From assembly GCA_014529385.2 (NCBI GenBank), contig CM043968.1, forward strand, positions 24,058,513 through 24,122,512: a stretch of DNA of 64,000 bases. The letters are read 5' to 3'. Positions 44,736 to 54,983 of the stretch are shown piece by piece. Below the pieces are notes generated by a model. The model was given only the letters and a program-made list of their open reading frames with translations, was not told where the DNA came from and did not search any database. The position numbers were made by a program, and so were the translations under genes. Source of the DNA: Adiantum capillus-veneris. Lineage: Eukaryota > Streptophyta > Polypodiopsida > Polypodiales > Pteridaceae. Position 1 is the first letter of the stretch. Every line of letters begins with the position of its first letter.

Positions 44736-45167
44736 TCAAAGTGAGGTACTGGTACCGAACTGCATGGCGTCGAGAAAGATCGCCAACAACGTCTTGAATC
44801 GTGGAAAGGACTCTTCGCCGGCCCACTCTGATGCGTGGGTCATGCGATACTTGAACTTCATAAAGGTCTGCAATGCTTGGTTCTTTAGGCAACACAAAGT
44901 CTTATGTGACTTCTTCGATGCTTCAACTTCGTCTATAGTCATGCGTCTACCTTCTTCAAGAATCTCCGAGGCTGAAAATTCCTGAAACCACTTCCAACAC
45001 AAAAACCTGAACATACCCATTCCATGTAAAGTGACTGGAAAGAATCTTGTCTTCCTCAAAGAGTGTACATGCAATGTAGATGAACACATAGACAGAGTGC
45101 CTACCCGTTCACCACACACGTGCAAACAATGAGAGCGAATCTTGTCTTTCTGATCTAAAGCAATCAA
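44736..45167 (-). CDS. Unknown ORF next to the 3' LTR of the LARD-like element
   Basis: 143 codons on the minus strand: RKTRFFPVTLHGMGMFRFLC, WKWFQEFSASEILEEGRRMT, KKSHKTLCCLKNQALQTFMK and FKTLLAIFLDAMQF. Rich in aromatic residues and Cys, otherwise globular. It resembles no pol domain I know. A gag-like or element-specific role is only a guess from position. It ends against the PPT. Confidence 0.4.
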   Translation of the reverse strand: MIALDQKDKIRSHCLHVCGERVGTLSMCSSTLHVHSLRKTRFFPVTLHGMGMFRFLCWKWFQEFSASEILEEGRRMTIDEVEASKKSHKTLCCLKNQALQTFMKFKYRMTHASEWAGEESFPRFKTLLAIFLDAMQFGTSTSL

Positions 45168-45462
45168 CTATGGCAATTCACAACGGAAATGCCCATGCTT
45201 GGTGCTCATACTTTCATGTGCTCTTTCTACCACTTGTCGTGCCAAGGAAGAGACATGGAATGTGACTTCTTTGAATGCATACTTTTCAGCTTTTCATGAA
45301 TAATCCGCATACATCCGTGCTCATTCATGAGTGAATCGTGCTCAACGTACAATATGTCATTCCTAAGAAAAGGGATCACATGAAGACGCTGACTAAAATA
45401 CAGGAAACGATCACGAATGAAACACTCAAACAATTCGTGCTAACTAATCATGCGAACACACA

Positions 45463-45600
45463 GTACTTCCTATGGGGGTTCTTTGGACCTAGGCTCGAGA
45501 GCCAAGATCGGTTCTTGATGATCGATTGAATCTTCTTGTGGGGGTTCTGTGGACCTCAACTCGAAAGCCAAGATCGGTTCTTTGTGATTGATCGAATATA
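45463..45600. repeat. Tandem repeat, two units of about 65 bp
   Basis: GGGGGTTCTTTGGACC then GAGAGCCAAGATCGGTTCTT and GATCGATTGAAT recur as GGGGGTTCTGTGGACC, GAAAGCCAAGATCGGTTCTT and GATTGATCGAAT. The repeat is in frame within the His/Asp-rich ORF, at its C-terminus. Confidence 0.8.
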
Positions 45601-46194
45601 CAATGAGATTAGAAAAAGTATCAACTAATCCATCATTCTTGTGAACAATCACGTCATCTTCATGCAAATCATCATGCTCGTGAGAAATCACATCATGATC
45701 ATCATGCAAATCATCATGCTTGTCATTATCATCGAAATCATCATGCAAATCCTGTGTGTCATGCTTTGGAGAAGAAGAGGCTGAGAGAGTCTTCTTTTCC
45801 CGAATCTTTTCAATCTTCGTCTGCACATTAGAAATGAGAGATGGAGAATGAACAACTTGCTTGTGATCCAATTGTGTTTTTCTTTCTACGTACTTGTAAT
45901 CAAATTCTTTGGCCTCCAAGCGTAATTGCTCGCGCTCACGCTCCATGGCTGGCATTCTTGCTTCGTGCCACGTTGTCATCATGTCCATCATCGTCTTGCA
46001 CCAAGCCTCCATAGGATCTGGTGCAATCCTTGGCGTAGATGAGAAAAAGGAGGAACGGAAAAACCTCCTGGTGGGGAAAATTCTTCTTCGTCTCTCTCAT
46101 GCTCATCACCTCCAAGCGAAGTATCCATTCCGCTTCGAGTGATGACCATCCACTGAAGTTGTGGGTTCTTGTGGTCTTGGGTTCTTAAGTTCAC
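45470..46194 (-). CDS. Putative gag-like ORF of the LARD-like element, His/Asp-rich
   Basis: Two minus-strand frames. 46,194-45,988 contains MVITRSGMDTSLGGDEHERD; an ITRSG-type start is common in gypsy gags. 46,012-45,470 (180 codons) has a charged helix (AMEREREQLRLEAKEFDYKY), then a His/Asp block (DLHDDFDDNDKHDDLHDDHD), and ends in a tandem repeat of about 20 residues (KEPILAFELRSTEPPQE and QEPILALEPRSKEPP). No zinc knuckle or Ty3 gag core is visible. The His/Asp block could bind metal, but that is speculation. Another frame, 46,477-46,106, is Lys/Pro-rich and overlaps. Confidence 0.45.
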
Positions 46195-46580
46195 AAGGAA
46201 CTTGGGTTCTTGGGGGTTTTGAGTTCTTGAGGGTCTTGAGGTTCTTCTTTCGCTTGCAATCTGTGTTAGAGAAGGATCTTCTCTTCACTCGAGTTCTGCT
46301 CTTTTTCGGAGCACACCCCTTGGCGGCCTTGCGCTCATACCAAGGTTGCTTTTTCCCACCTCGCGTCAATTGGCCGGCCGCTAAGTGCACGGTCCGCTCT
46401 GAATGAGTGAAAAGAGGCACAAGGGGAGGCTGGACAAGCCCTTCTTTCTTGGGTTTCCTATCACTCTTCAAAAACACGATTAGGAATCGACACGCCTAAG
46501 TGAACTTGGGTTCGTGCGACCTCAACAAGCAAAAAAAAAAAATCCTTGTGGTTCTTTCCTTGAGTGATACAAAACACTGC

Positions 46581-46597
46581 CAAAGCCCCGATACCAA
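46581..46597 (-). promoter_or_regulatory. Primer binding site of the LARD-like element
   Basis: Directly inside the 5' LTR; minus strand TTGGTATCGGGGCTTTG. TGGTATC is the conserved core of initiator-Met tRNA primer sites (TGGTATCAGAGC). It fixes the element's orientation as minus. Confidence 0.8.
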
Positions 46598-47575
46598 TGT
46601 AAGGTGCAACGGAATGAATGTTGAACTTTGCTCAAGATGAGTGTTCCGAACTGTGCTCAAGGGTTCCTTTTACTTATGGAAGGGAGAGCCTTTCGTTCCT
46701 TTAGTGAGAGAGTGCAATGGACACAAACAAAGTGAATGGACACTGTGAATGGAAGTGCATGAGACTGAGAGAGAGATAAGAGAATACGACACAAGACGTT
46801 GTAAAACCCTCCTCCAAGGGCCCCACTCTCGATGGCAAGAGTGGTCTACTATTGATTGCACAATCTGATACAATGATGATGATGCAAGTCTAATGGCTAT
46901 GTCGATGTCGACGGTATGGACGACGAGGACGAGACTATGGCTGAAAACTGAATCTGACGGCTGAAAATCGATGGATCTGATGGTTGTTTTGGACGGCTAT
47001 CGATGGCTGTAATCGCTGTCCAAATGGGGCTGGAAATGTTGGCTAAGGGTTGATTATGGCTTGCTGAAACGCTGGTATGCTGAGGCTGAAAACGCTGGTC
47101 TACTGAGGCTGAAAACGCTGGTGATGTGTTGGCGTTTTGGTTGAAGAAAACGTTGGGATTCTGCTGTGGGTTCTTGTTGAGAAGGGTCTCTAGAGGGCCT
47201 GCTGCACTTGAGTGCCTGATGCTCTCCTTCTTCTTCTGCCAGATAGTGCTAGTGCTAGGTTGCTTATATATTATCTTAGCAAAATTGCCCTACCTAGTTC
47301 CCAACAAAAGTCACTTAAAAATAATAAGTGAAAAATGTCAAAAATAGGGAAAATAGGTCTATGCACTGTAAAAATGCTACTGATGGGTTCTGACTGTAAT
47401 CTGATGATCATGTTGTGTGCAACCAGAGGATATGCATTTAATCTAAGTGTTTGGACATGCACGGTCTGCGAACAGACTCACAAAAGTGCCAGATCACTTC
47501 CTGATCTAACTGAATTGAACCCATGTCATGAAGTAGCTTGTCCACGTACACAAAGGGTTATATGTGCACGTGACA
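46598..47575 (-). repeat. 5' LTR of the LARD-like element
   Basis: Same ends as the 3' LTR: CACGTGACA at 47,567-47,575 and TGTAAGGTGCAACGG at 46,598. Most blocks match closely. It contains TATATTATCTTAGC near 47,265. The minisatellite at about 47,065-47,120 has one unit fewer than the 3' LTR. Confidence 0.92.
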
Positions 47576-47578
47576 TGG

Positions 47579-48139
47579 TGTCACAAACTGGTGACGTGGT
47601 TGGCCCTTGGACACACTTTGAAGTGGGGGCAGCAGATACACACACACACACACACACACAACCCCCAACTGGCAGCACCCGGAAAACCCGCTGACATGAT
47701 GACGTGGTAGTACCATACGGCCTTTCATTATTTGCGACGCGAAACGCAGCAGCAGGCTGACGTGGCATGGCTGTATGGAAAATGATTTTTACGCCAGCTG
47801 AATTCTACGCAATATTTTGAGAAGCTTTTGGGATCAAATTGCTTTATTTTGCAAGGCTTTTCACTGAAAGCTTTTGGGGCTCTGCTTTATGGGCAACTTA
47901 TAAATAAGTGGGCAGGGCCCTCACAACTCAGAGCATCTGGACGTAGAGTCTGAGAGTGAGAACCCTCCCACTCTCTTGTACTTTGAACACAGATTAATAC
48001 AAAAAGAAATACCGAAAGGGCCCAGTCTTTGGGACCAACATCTCTAGGCACAGAACTCCGCCGGGCTGTGTCGAATCAATTGTGAATTGTGAACTGTTTT
48101 GAAGTGAATCTCTGTTGTGTCGTGTCCAAGTTTGTTACA
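47579..48139 (+). repeat. Solo LTR of the gypsy-B type
   Basis: TGTCACAAACTGGTGACGTGG to AAGTTTGTTACA, 561 bp, with a (CA)n tract at 47,637-47,661, TGACGTGG boxes, and the AATA/AATACCGAAAG/hairpin module at 47,994-48,039. If the LARD-like insertion is removed, its flanks are GTTGG and GGTGG, a plausible 5-bp duplication with one change. The LARD-like element inserted exactly at its left edge: the first TG of this LTR is also the last two bases of that element's TGGTG duplication. Confidence 0.8.
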
Positions 48140-48469
48140 GGTGGGTGCCTGCTCTGCTTCTTCTGCTCTCTACTAGCGCCTCCTCCTTCCTTTTATAGTT
48201 CCTTTAGCCATTTGCCTACCTACATTCCAACAAGGGTAAATGAAAAATCACTTATTAATAAATGACCTTTTAGAGATGGTTCACGCGGTAAAATGCCTAC
48301 ATGATGAAATGTTGTCCTGTGCAAGAGAGGGTATGCAAGTGTGATCGGCCTAGACATGCACGTCCTGCTAGAGGCTCACAAAAGTGTTAGGCTCAGTCCT
48401 AAGCTACTGGATCATGCTAGACTGTGACAAAACATGTCCACGTAGCGCAAGTGAAGTGCGCACGTGATA
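48140..48469 (-). repeat. Relic LTR of the non-autonomous family, second part
   Basis: Contains CTCTACTAGCGCCTCC, CATTCCAACAAGG, GTCCACGTAGCGCAAGTG and ends GCGCACGTGATA. It aligns with the family's TTCCCAACAAAAG ... GTCCACGTACAC ... GTGCACGTGACA end. Together with 43,341-43,711 it is the outermost layer of the nest. Confidence 0.55.
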
Positions 48470-48929
48470 GTTCAATCAAGGAAATTTCTGATTAAAGGTA
48501 CATCTTTTCATAAATTCATTCCACAAAATATTGTCAGCTTGTTAGTATTCCTAAAATCTCAAGGAGAAATTAGTGACTTTATTCAATCTAGGCAATCTGT
48601 GACAAAAGAGTCAAGTGGCTCCCCTATTGTACCGCACCAGATTCAACCTGCTAATTCATCAGTAACTTTTGGCATCGACACTACTAACAATCCGAAAGCT
48701 TCAAGGTACACCTCAAAACTCAAGAGAATTTGCAATGTTCTCCTCCCCCATCCACTTTGCATCGAGAGCCAAAGTGCCATTGACCAAATTATCGGTGGAC
48801 CTAGCTTATTGCTCTACTCTTTTCTTGTGCCCTGTTGGTAGCCCCCCTAGCCTCCCCTGTCCTCAATTTGAATCATCGGAATTCTCATGTGAACCATTAG
48901 TAGATTCCCTTGCTTCATCAGAACCCTTT

Positions 48930-50156
48930 GATGCACTATCAGCTCATTCTCTTACTCTTCAGAATTCTTTTATCCGGTTCCCTTGGTTCTTTCTCTTTCC
49001 TGGAAGATTCTTGCCCCATTGAGGTGGACATTGGCTTGTCCGTAGGATAGGTCAATGAGCCGGCATGCATACCAAAACCTTGCTTGGCATGTCCCAATAA
49101 GTCTCTGAATGGAGTCACACTTCTTTTGCAGACAATACCGTCGAATCTCTTTTGGCAATCCACACAGGAACCGCTCAATCTGGTCCTTCAAAGTGATCCT
49201 CTGAAACGAGGACACTCGCAAATAGGTATCCCAAAACCTCTAGCAATATTCATCCAAAGTGTCTTCCTTCTTCATATGATGCCAAGCCATGACAGCATCC
49301 TCTTCATATGCTTTCGTTATCCAAGCAAAAGTGAAAACTCTCTTGAATTTTACCCACTTCTTAAGCGCTTCTTTGTGTAGCAACATAGTAGACCACCATG
49401 TTTGTACAGTTCCTTTCAAGTAAGATAACGCCCTTAGTACTTTGGAGCGTTACGAGAAACGATCTCTTGAGAAGGCAATGTCAAACCGTTGTATGAATTC
49501 TAGGGCTCGATGGGTGCCTTGGTAGCCTGAAAACGTGCAAACTTGACTGCTTGACCTCCATCCTTGAACTCCTTAGTCTTCTTGTTCTTTTTCTCATTGT
49601 CCGAACTGTCAAAAGAGGACGAACTCTCCTCCTCTGAACTGCTAGATGGCTTCCTATGCTTCTAGACTTTTTCAAAAATCTGCTTTTCTTGCTTTTTCTC
49701 ATCCTCATTGGAACTAGACGACAACGAACTGTCGAAACTCTCTAGAGATGAAGAAAAATTTGGGTCGTCCTTGAAACAAACACGCCTAAATAACCGGGGG
49801 AAACCAATTGATTCCTTCTTCTTCCAAGAGTGCTTTAAGCTTTTCATTAACTTGTTTGTCTTCTTTTCAAGAGCTTTCTCAAACTTTTTCTACATATACA
49901 ATTTCTACTTTTCTTCACTCAACTTTTCTTTCTGTTTCGTTACAATCTTGAGAGGAGAATTGACGGCCTCTCGCCATCTCGAGTGAATCTCATCAAGCCG
50001 GTAATTCTTCAGGTGATTCACGTATTTCTGGTCTTTGGAGTACTTGATCAATCTTTTCATACACGTGTCAACCTGCAATTGACGTTTGTACTCCACTCTG
50101 TTGAGATTCGCCGCCAAAAATTTGCCAAAATCTCCATTGGTTTCTTCTGCCCACAC
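48930..50156 (-). pseudogene. gag: Gypsy-type gag relic
   Basis: Minus-strand frames in order: 50,156-49,905 (NRVEYKRQLQVDTCMKRLIK), 49,708-49,481, about 49,360-49,220 (frame-shifted WHHMKKEDTLDEY, FWDTYLRVSS), 49,221-48,970 (DQIERFLCGLPKEIRRYCLQ) and 49,178-48,939. The LxxLPxxxxxY pattern with a hydrophobic helix before it is typical of the C-terminal half of Ty3 gag. It has many frameshifts. It ends beside the 5' LTR of gypsy-D, which may have landed next to it. Confidence 0.5.
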
Positions 50157-50180
50157 TGGGACTCATCTTTTCTTTATCTC

Positions 50181-50859
50181 TGTCACAAACTGCTCACGTG
50201 TCAAGCCACTGAAGACCCAGAGACCCTAGCCAACCTGCAGATCCCGACCGAGGGGCCTAAACCCTAGCAGAAGCAAAAGAAGTTGTCCTCACCAACTTAC
50301 AGATTCTCACCTGAGTGGCCCAATCATTAAAATAGGTTAGGATTCTAATCCTAACCCCCAACAACTTACAAGACCCCGTCCGATAATAAAACACATACTC
50401 ACCGAAGAAATTGTGTGGGCATGTTGAAGTGGCAGCCCGTTGTACGGACACTTGTGATTTGTGCTGACATGTTGATGTGGCATCTATAGGGATTTTCGCA
50501 AATTACACTAGCAACTTTCAGCGCTTAGCTTTTGGACCAAATGCTTTTCATCTTGATGCTTTTCATGTAAATTGCTTTTGGATGGCCAAGGGCCTTTAAA
50601 AACATATTGTGGACTCTCTCTCTGGCACACTACCGTGTGGAGATGCAAAGCAGAGCCACAAAGTGGTACCTTGTTGAAGCAATATAAAGAAATACCAAAA
50701 AGGGTGCCATTATTTGGGCCCATTGCAGTTTGGGAGTGAAACTCCGCCACTCCATGCCTCGTGTGGATTCTCTCTGTCTTCCTATTCAATTGTTTGAAGT
50801 GCTAAACGTCTGTCTCAATCTGTTCTTTTCAGTTGGCACGTGGTGCCTGTCCCGTTATA
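50181..50859 (+). repeat. 5' LTR of gypsy-D
   Basis: TGTCACAAACTGCTCACGTG start. Module ATAAAGAAATACCAAAAAG with the hairpin variant GGTGCCATTATTTGGGCCC at 50,683-50,721. The 3' LTR copy (53,243 onward) starts TGACACAAGC, lacks an internal block between GACATGCTCATGTG and GAGCTCTCTCTATGG, and ends before the module. Confidence 0.82.
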
Positions 50860-51043
50860 GTGGTATGAGAGCTTTAATCGTGTGCTTTTTTGAAAGCATA
50901 CCAATCCTCCCAAGAACAGACAGAGCAAGATGGTGTTTCTGAATTCTACCGAGTATTTGCAATTTCTCCTTGACAAGCTTCGCGACATTCTTTCAAAGCA
51001 CCCTCAGCAGAATCTCCGAATTCTGCTGAGCTTTCCACAGTAA

Positions 51044-52000
51044 TTGAATTACATGTTGCTACCTGTGTTGCCTCAGGTTGTTCCTCCTCCTCCGACACCA
51101 AAAAGCACTAGGGCTTCAAATCAACAACCTACTCAATCTTTGATTCCCATCGAGGGAGTTTTCACGAATATGGTTCAATCTCTTGACGTGTACCCGCCTC
51201 CACCGCCGCCATTGCCACCACCTCCACCGGATACAAAGGTTGGAGTCCATATGGTTTTCCCTATTATTATCCACATCCTGGAGTTGCACCGAATCAACCA
51301 AAGGATTCAAGGATGAGGGAACTACAGTAAAATTTTTCACTTTTTTCCTGGGTGAACGATAGAAAGAAAGCCTTGCAGTTCTTGCAATAGTTTGAAAACA
51401 TCTATGCCTTGGAGAACTACACAAAAGAATGCAAAATCTCTCGAGCCGAGAGATTTCTCAAAGATAATGCTATGCAATGGTGGAGTTCAATTGCTACCCA
51501 CCTGTATGCACCAAGGACTTGACAGGCTTTCAAGATTATTTTTGCACGAAGCTACATGACCTCCCTATTCGAGCAACCGATTCTATTAGAATGGGGCAAC
51601 TTGAAAATGCTCGCCATGGAAACCATGGAAGACCACAACCAAAGGTTCCTTGATGTTTATCTTCAGGTGTCTTTCTTCAAGATGATTCCCTTGGAGGACC
51701 AATGTGAGCGCTATACAATTGGACTACCATCACCATTACAAGAATGTTGTCTCTCTAAACAAGTATCCACTATGCAAGAACTCATGAACCATGTTGCGGT
51801 TGCTTGCAAACTTATGAAAGGAAAATTGGAATTTGTTACAGAAACGCAACCGACCGACACTCAGAATCCTCGATTCCAACGACCCACTACTCAACTCAAG
51901 TAGCCAGACCTCATTTGACTCGACGCCAACGAGATGCCCTGCTACAAGAAGGTCGTTGCTTTGAATGCTTCCAAACGGGACACACAACAATTGTCCTACT
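51044..52000 (+). pseudogene. gag: gypsy-D gag
   Basis: A Pro-rich N-terminal region (VVPPPPTPKSTRASN and later PPPPPPLPPPPPD) ends in a frameshift. The gag core follows from about 51,360 in another frame with stops (ALQFLQ, stop, FENIYALENYTKECKISRAE, RFLKDNAMQWWSS) and continues at 51,556-51,903 (MIPLEDQCERYTIGLPSPLQ, MQELMNHVAVACKLM). A knuckle remnant CFECFQTGHTTIV at about 51,960 lacks the last Cys. Confidence 0.75.
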
Positions 52001-52079
52001 AGGGGGATACGCCTCGAAAACAATCACCTACAAAGAGAGCCAAAACTACGTGGGACTTATCCCCAACATTTACGACATC

Positions 52080-52466
52080 GTTCTGGAAGGATCCAACAAA
52101 TTATGCAAAGCCCATGGAAAGATAAATGGCATCAAGGCACTTATCTTTTTCGACCCATGAGCCAATGAAAACTTTCTCCATCCCAAAAACCTGAAGCAGA
52201 TGGACTTCAAGTATGATCAATTTGTTGGAGAACTTGAAGCCGAGTTAGCCACCGGGCAAACTCAAAAAGGTGTACCTCTCATTGGTGCTCTTCCAATCGC
52301 AATCCAAGGGTACCATGGCAAAGCACATTTTCACATAATGAAGTTGGGCAATTGTGATGCTCTTTTGGGCATGCATTGGCACAACAAGAACGATGCAACC
52401 ATCCAGACTCGGAACTACACCATCACTTTGCAACAAAACGACAAGCAAGTCGTCCTTAAAGTTTGA
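52080..52466 (+). pseudogene. gypsy-D protease remnant
   Basis: GKINGIKALIFFDP, then a stop, then ANENFLHPKNLKQM: the position of a DSGA active site, here DP-stop-A. Then 52,200-52,466 reads GELEAELATGQTQKGVPLIG, KLGNCDALLGMHWHNKND, the conserved strands after a Ty3 protease (LGMPWL-type). The reading frame stops at 52,466 and no RT follows. Confidence 0.7.
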
Positions 52467-52681
52467 CTAACAGAAACCAACCCCGAATGATTTTCAGATT
52501 GTATTGTGTTAAGATACTTTTTAAACTTTGTTTGACAATACTGTTTGAAAATTGTTTGAAATAGAAATGAACTGTTTTAGACTTGTTTTGTTGCCAATTT
52601 AGAATGCTTGATTTTTTTTGTTGTCTTCTAAATATCTTCGGCTCGGGCTTTCCTTAGAGGGGTGTTCATGTTTGATGTAGA

Positions 52682-52840
52682 ACCTCTGAACGACGCAGAC
52701 TGGTGGTCTCAGGAGCGTTTAGTTGTATGCTAGAAAACCTCTGACCGACGCAGGCGAGTGGTCTGGGGAGCGTTTAGTTGTATATCGAGCCTCCACGCGA
52801 CGCAGGCTGCGGTCTGAGGAGCATTTGATTATATCAGTCC
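52682..52840 (+). repeat. Minisatellite of about 54 bp x 3 in gypsy-D
   Basis: CCTCTGAACGACGCAGAC, GTGGTCTCAGGAGCGTTTAG, TTGTAT recurs at about 52,737 and 52,791 with changes. The sequence from here to 53,130 is shared in reverse orientation with 34,020-34,483. Confidence 0.75.
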
Positions 52841-53601
52841 TCTAAGCTCATGGCCCGGACCTTTTTAGGTTATTTGTTGGGGGAGTTAGGAGGAAGTTGT
52901 TGAGTAACTTCATGCTTAATCTGTCTGGGAGGAGTGCTTAGCCGCACTATTTGTTGTTTCTTGTAACATACATATGTAAGCATCGTGATGTGCCAACCAC
53001 TCAATATTCCTAATTGGGTGAGACTACCTTGGTATGTAATTTTAGTGCATCAAGACACCCATTACAGATCAGTGCGGCGTGGGCGTGATGGCTAATTTTG
53101 CTACTCCATAATATCAAGAGCTCCGATATGGAATGAGAAAACTAAATGACCCTCGGAATTGACCCTCGGATATTTTTTAATCTAACTTGAGTTGTTTTGC
53201 AGATAAGATTGCGGACAATTACTTTTCTTTCAAGAAGGGGGATGACACAAGCTATTGACGTGTCAAGCCACTGAAGACCCAGAGACCTAGCCAACCTACA
53301 GATCCCAGCCGAGGGGCCTAAACCAAAAGCAGAAAAGGAAGAAGTCCTCACCAACTTAACAGATTCTCGCCCAAGTGGTCCAATTATTATAATAGGTTAG
53401 GATTTTAATCCTAACCCCCAACAACTTATGGGACCCCGTCCAATAATAAAACACACACTAAAGAAGTTGTGTGGGCATGCTGGCGTGGCAGTTTGCTATA
53501 CAGACGCCCACGATTTGCGTTGACATGCTCATGTGTGAGCTCTCTCTATGGCATTCTACCGCGTGGAGATGCAAAGCAGAGCCACAAAGTTTTACCTTGT
53601 T

Positions 53602-53841
53602 AGCCACTACCCTCCTTGGTGAAATCATCATCAATTAAAGAAGGATTGTGTGACTAAGCTTTGCATTGCATGTAGTTTTCTCGCTTAATCCACCTCCCAT
53701 TGGAATGGTTTTTCATAATCAATTGAAAGCTCAACCCTTTGCATTCAAAGATTGTGCTTAAAGCTCTTTGGTTCAGCTCTGTAATGAGCCCTTAAACCCC
53801 AAAATCCAAGAGAATCATCCCATTCAATTCCCTTATTAAAA

Positions 53842-53876
<35 letters not shown>

Positions 53877-54656
53877 ATACTGCTCGGCCAAGAATAAAAG
53901 CATATTTTGTGAAAACCCCAGACAAGGCATTGAAGCCCACGTGGTTGGCTTGTCTACTTAAGTGCATTGGGGACCCATAGGTTTCTGGGTCAAAACCCCT
54001 TGCCTATTTTGGGAGAAGTCGGTCGGAATTGAGCGTGGTGGTGCATTGCAATGAGGGAAGGCTGGCGGGTCCGCAAGGGACTCGTCGAGCGCTTGGCCAC
54101 TCTTTTTTGCTCATTGCCCCGACGTCAAACCATATCAAACAAAGCACATGATGCCCGTCAGCTCCACTAAGCCTTGCTCCCACAATGGTATATGCCCAAG
54201 TCTCTCTCTCCAAAGCACTTAAGCCCTCGCTACTCAAGAGTGCATTCCTGTGGGGTTCTTCCCATAAGCAAGAGCTTCCTCAAGCCTCAACCTTGATAAA
54301 GACCCCTTTCTTGATAAAGACCCCTTTCTTGCTTTGAGTTTCAACCTCCAAGAGCTGAAGATTATTATCATGGTTGCTCACAAGGAGTATTGAAGGAGGA
54401 TCAAGAAAATCTCAAGGCAAAGGATAAAAGCATTATTCCTTGCTTCTCTAGTGTGAAGTGTGACTTCACCCAAGAGGTGAAGATGTACTTCACACAAGCG
54501 AAGCAGAGGAATAGTCTCTTGGGAGAATTTCAAAGTTAAATATTTGCATCCAAGCACAACTTTTCCATGTATGTTTACACATCCATCATCGAGGATATTG
54601 TCATGTGCGGAGTTAGACATTGACCTTGGGCTAAGACCACTCCACTGCACCATGAG
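53602..54656. other. Unrecognised sequence between gypsy-D and copia-3
   Basis: No gene recognised. It includes (GT)n at 53,845-53,874 and a perfect 18-bp tandem CTTGATAAAGACCCCTTT (54,293-54,328). It is one flank of the copia-3 insertion; the other flank starts at 59,457. Confidence 0.45.
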
Positions 54657-54661
54657 AGATT

Positions 54662-54948
54662 TGTTGAGCGCGCAGCGGTGTGTGCAAGTGATAGAGCAGG
54701 TGAAGATGTGCAGGCCTTGAGGCTTGAAGCGGAGGCACTGTGCTGCAGAAGAGAAGCGCTAGCAGAACGAAGAGGGAGAGAGAGAGAGCTCACGTTTTTG
54801 GGGAAAACTCAATAAGTGAGTTTTGGGTTTTCCCACTTTTATTATAAGTGACCTTTAAAAAATGTGTCGAGGTTCATTAGGTTCAATATGAACTTGGACA
54901 AAGTATAAAAATGTACAAAAAGGGGTTATTTAGGCCTTTAACCTAACA
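54662..54948 (-). repeat. 3' LTR of copia-3 (287 bp)
   Basis: TGTTGAGCGCGC at 54,662 and CCTAACA ending 54,948. It keeps a block of about 55 bp (about 54,830-54,885, TATA-like on the minus strand: CTTATAATAAAAG) that the 5' LTR lacks. Confidence 0.92.
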
Positions 54949-54983
54949 ACATCCCACTTAAAGGCATAAATAACGCCTTTAAG

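Larger units (their letters stand above)
43717..47575 (-). mobile_element. LARD-like non-autonomous LTR retrotransposon, structurally complete
   Basis: 5' LTR 46,598-47,575 (978 bp), PBS TTGGTATCGGGGCTTTG at 46,581-46,597 (first seven bases match the Met-type primer), internal region 44,725-46,597 (1,873 bp), PPT (AAAAGGAGGGGA, 44,725-44,737) and 3' LTR 43,717-44,724 (1,008 bp). Target duplication TGGTG is at 43,712-43,716 and 47,576-47,580. All cis elements for replication are present, but no RT, RNase H, integrase or protease can be found inside. Relatives in the window are the solo LTR at 23,392 and the relic at 43,341/48,140. Confidence 0.92.
50181..53601 (+). mobile_element. gypsy-D: gag-protease-only gypsy element
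   Basis: 5' LTR 50,181-50,859, PBS TGGTATGAGAGC (50,861-50,872, one mismatch to TGGTATCAGAGC), gag (about 51,044-52,000), protease remnant (52,080-52,466), 3' region with minisatellite (52,490-53,227), PPT (TTTCAAGAAGGGGGA ending 53,242) and 3' LTR 53,243-53,601, cut short. No RT, RNase H or integrase between protease and PPT, so it depends on another element's enzymes. A relic of the family is at 33.5-34.5 kb. Confidence 0.82.
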
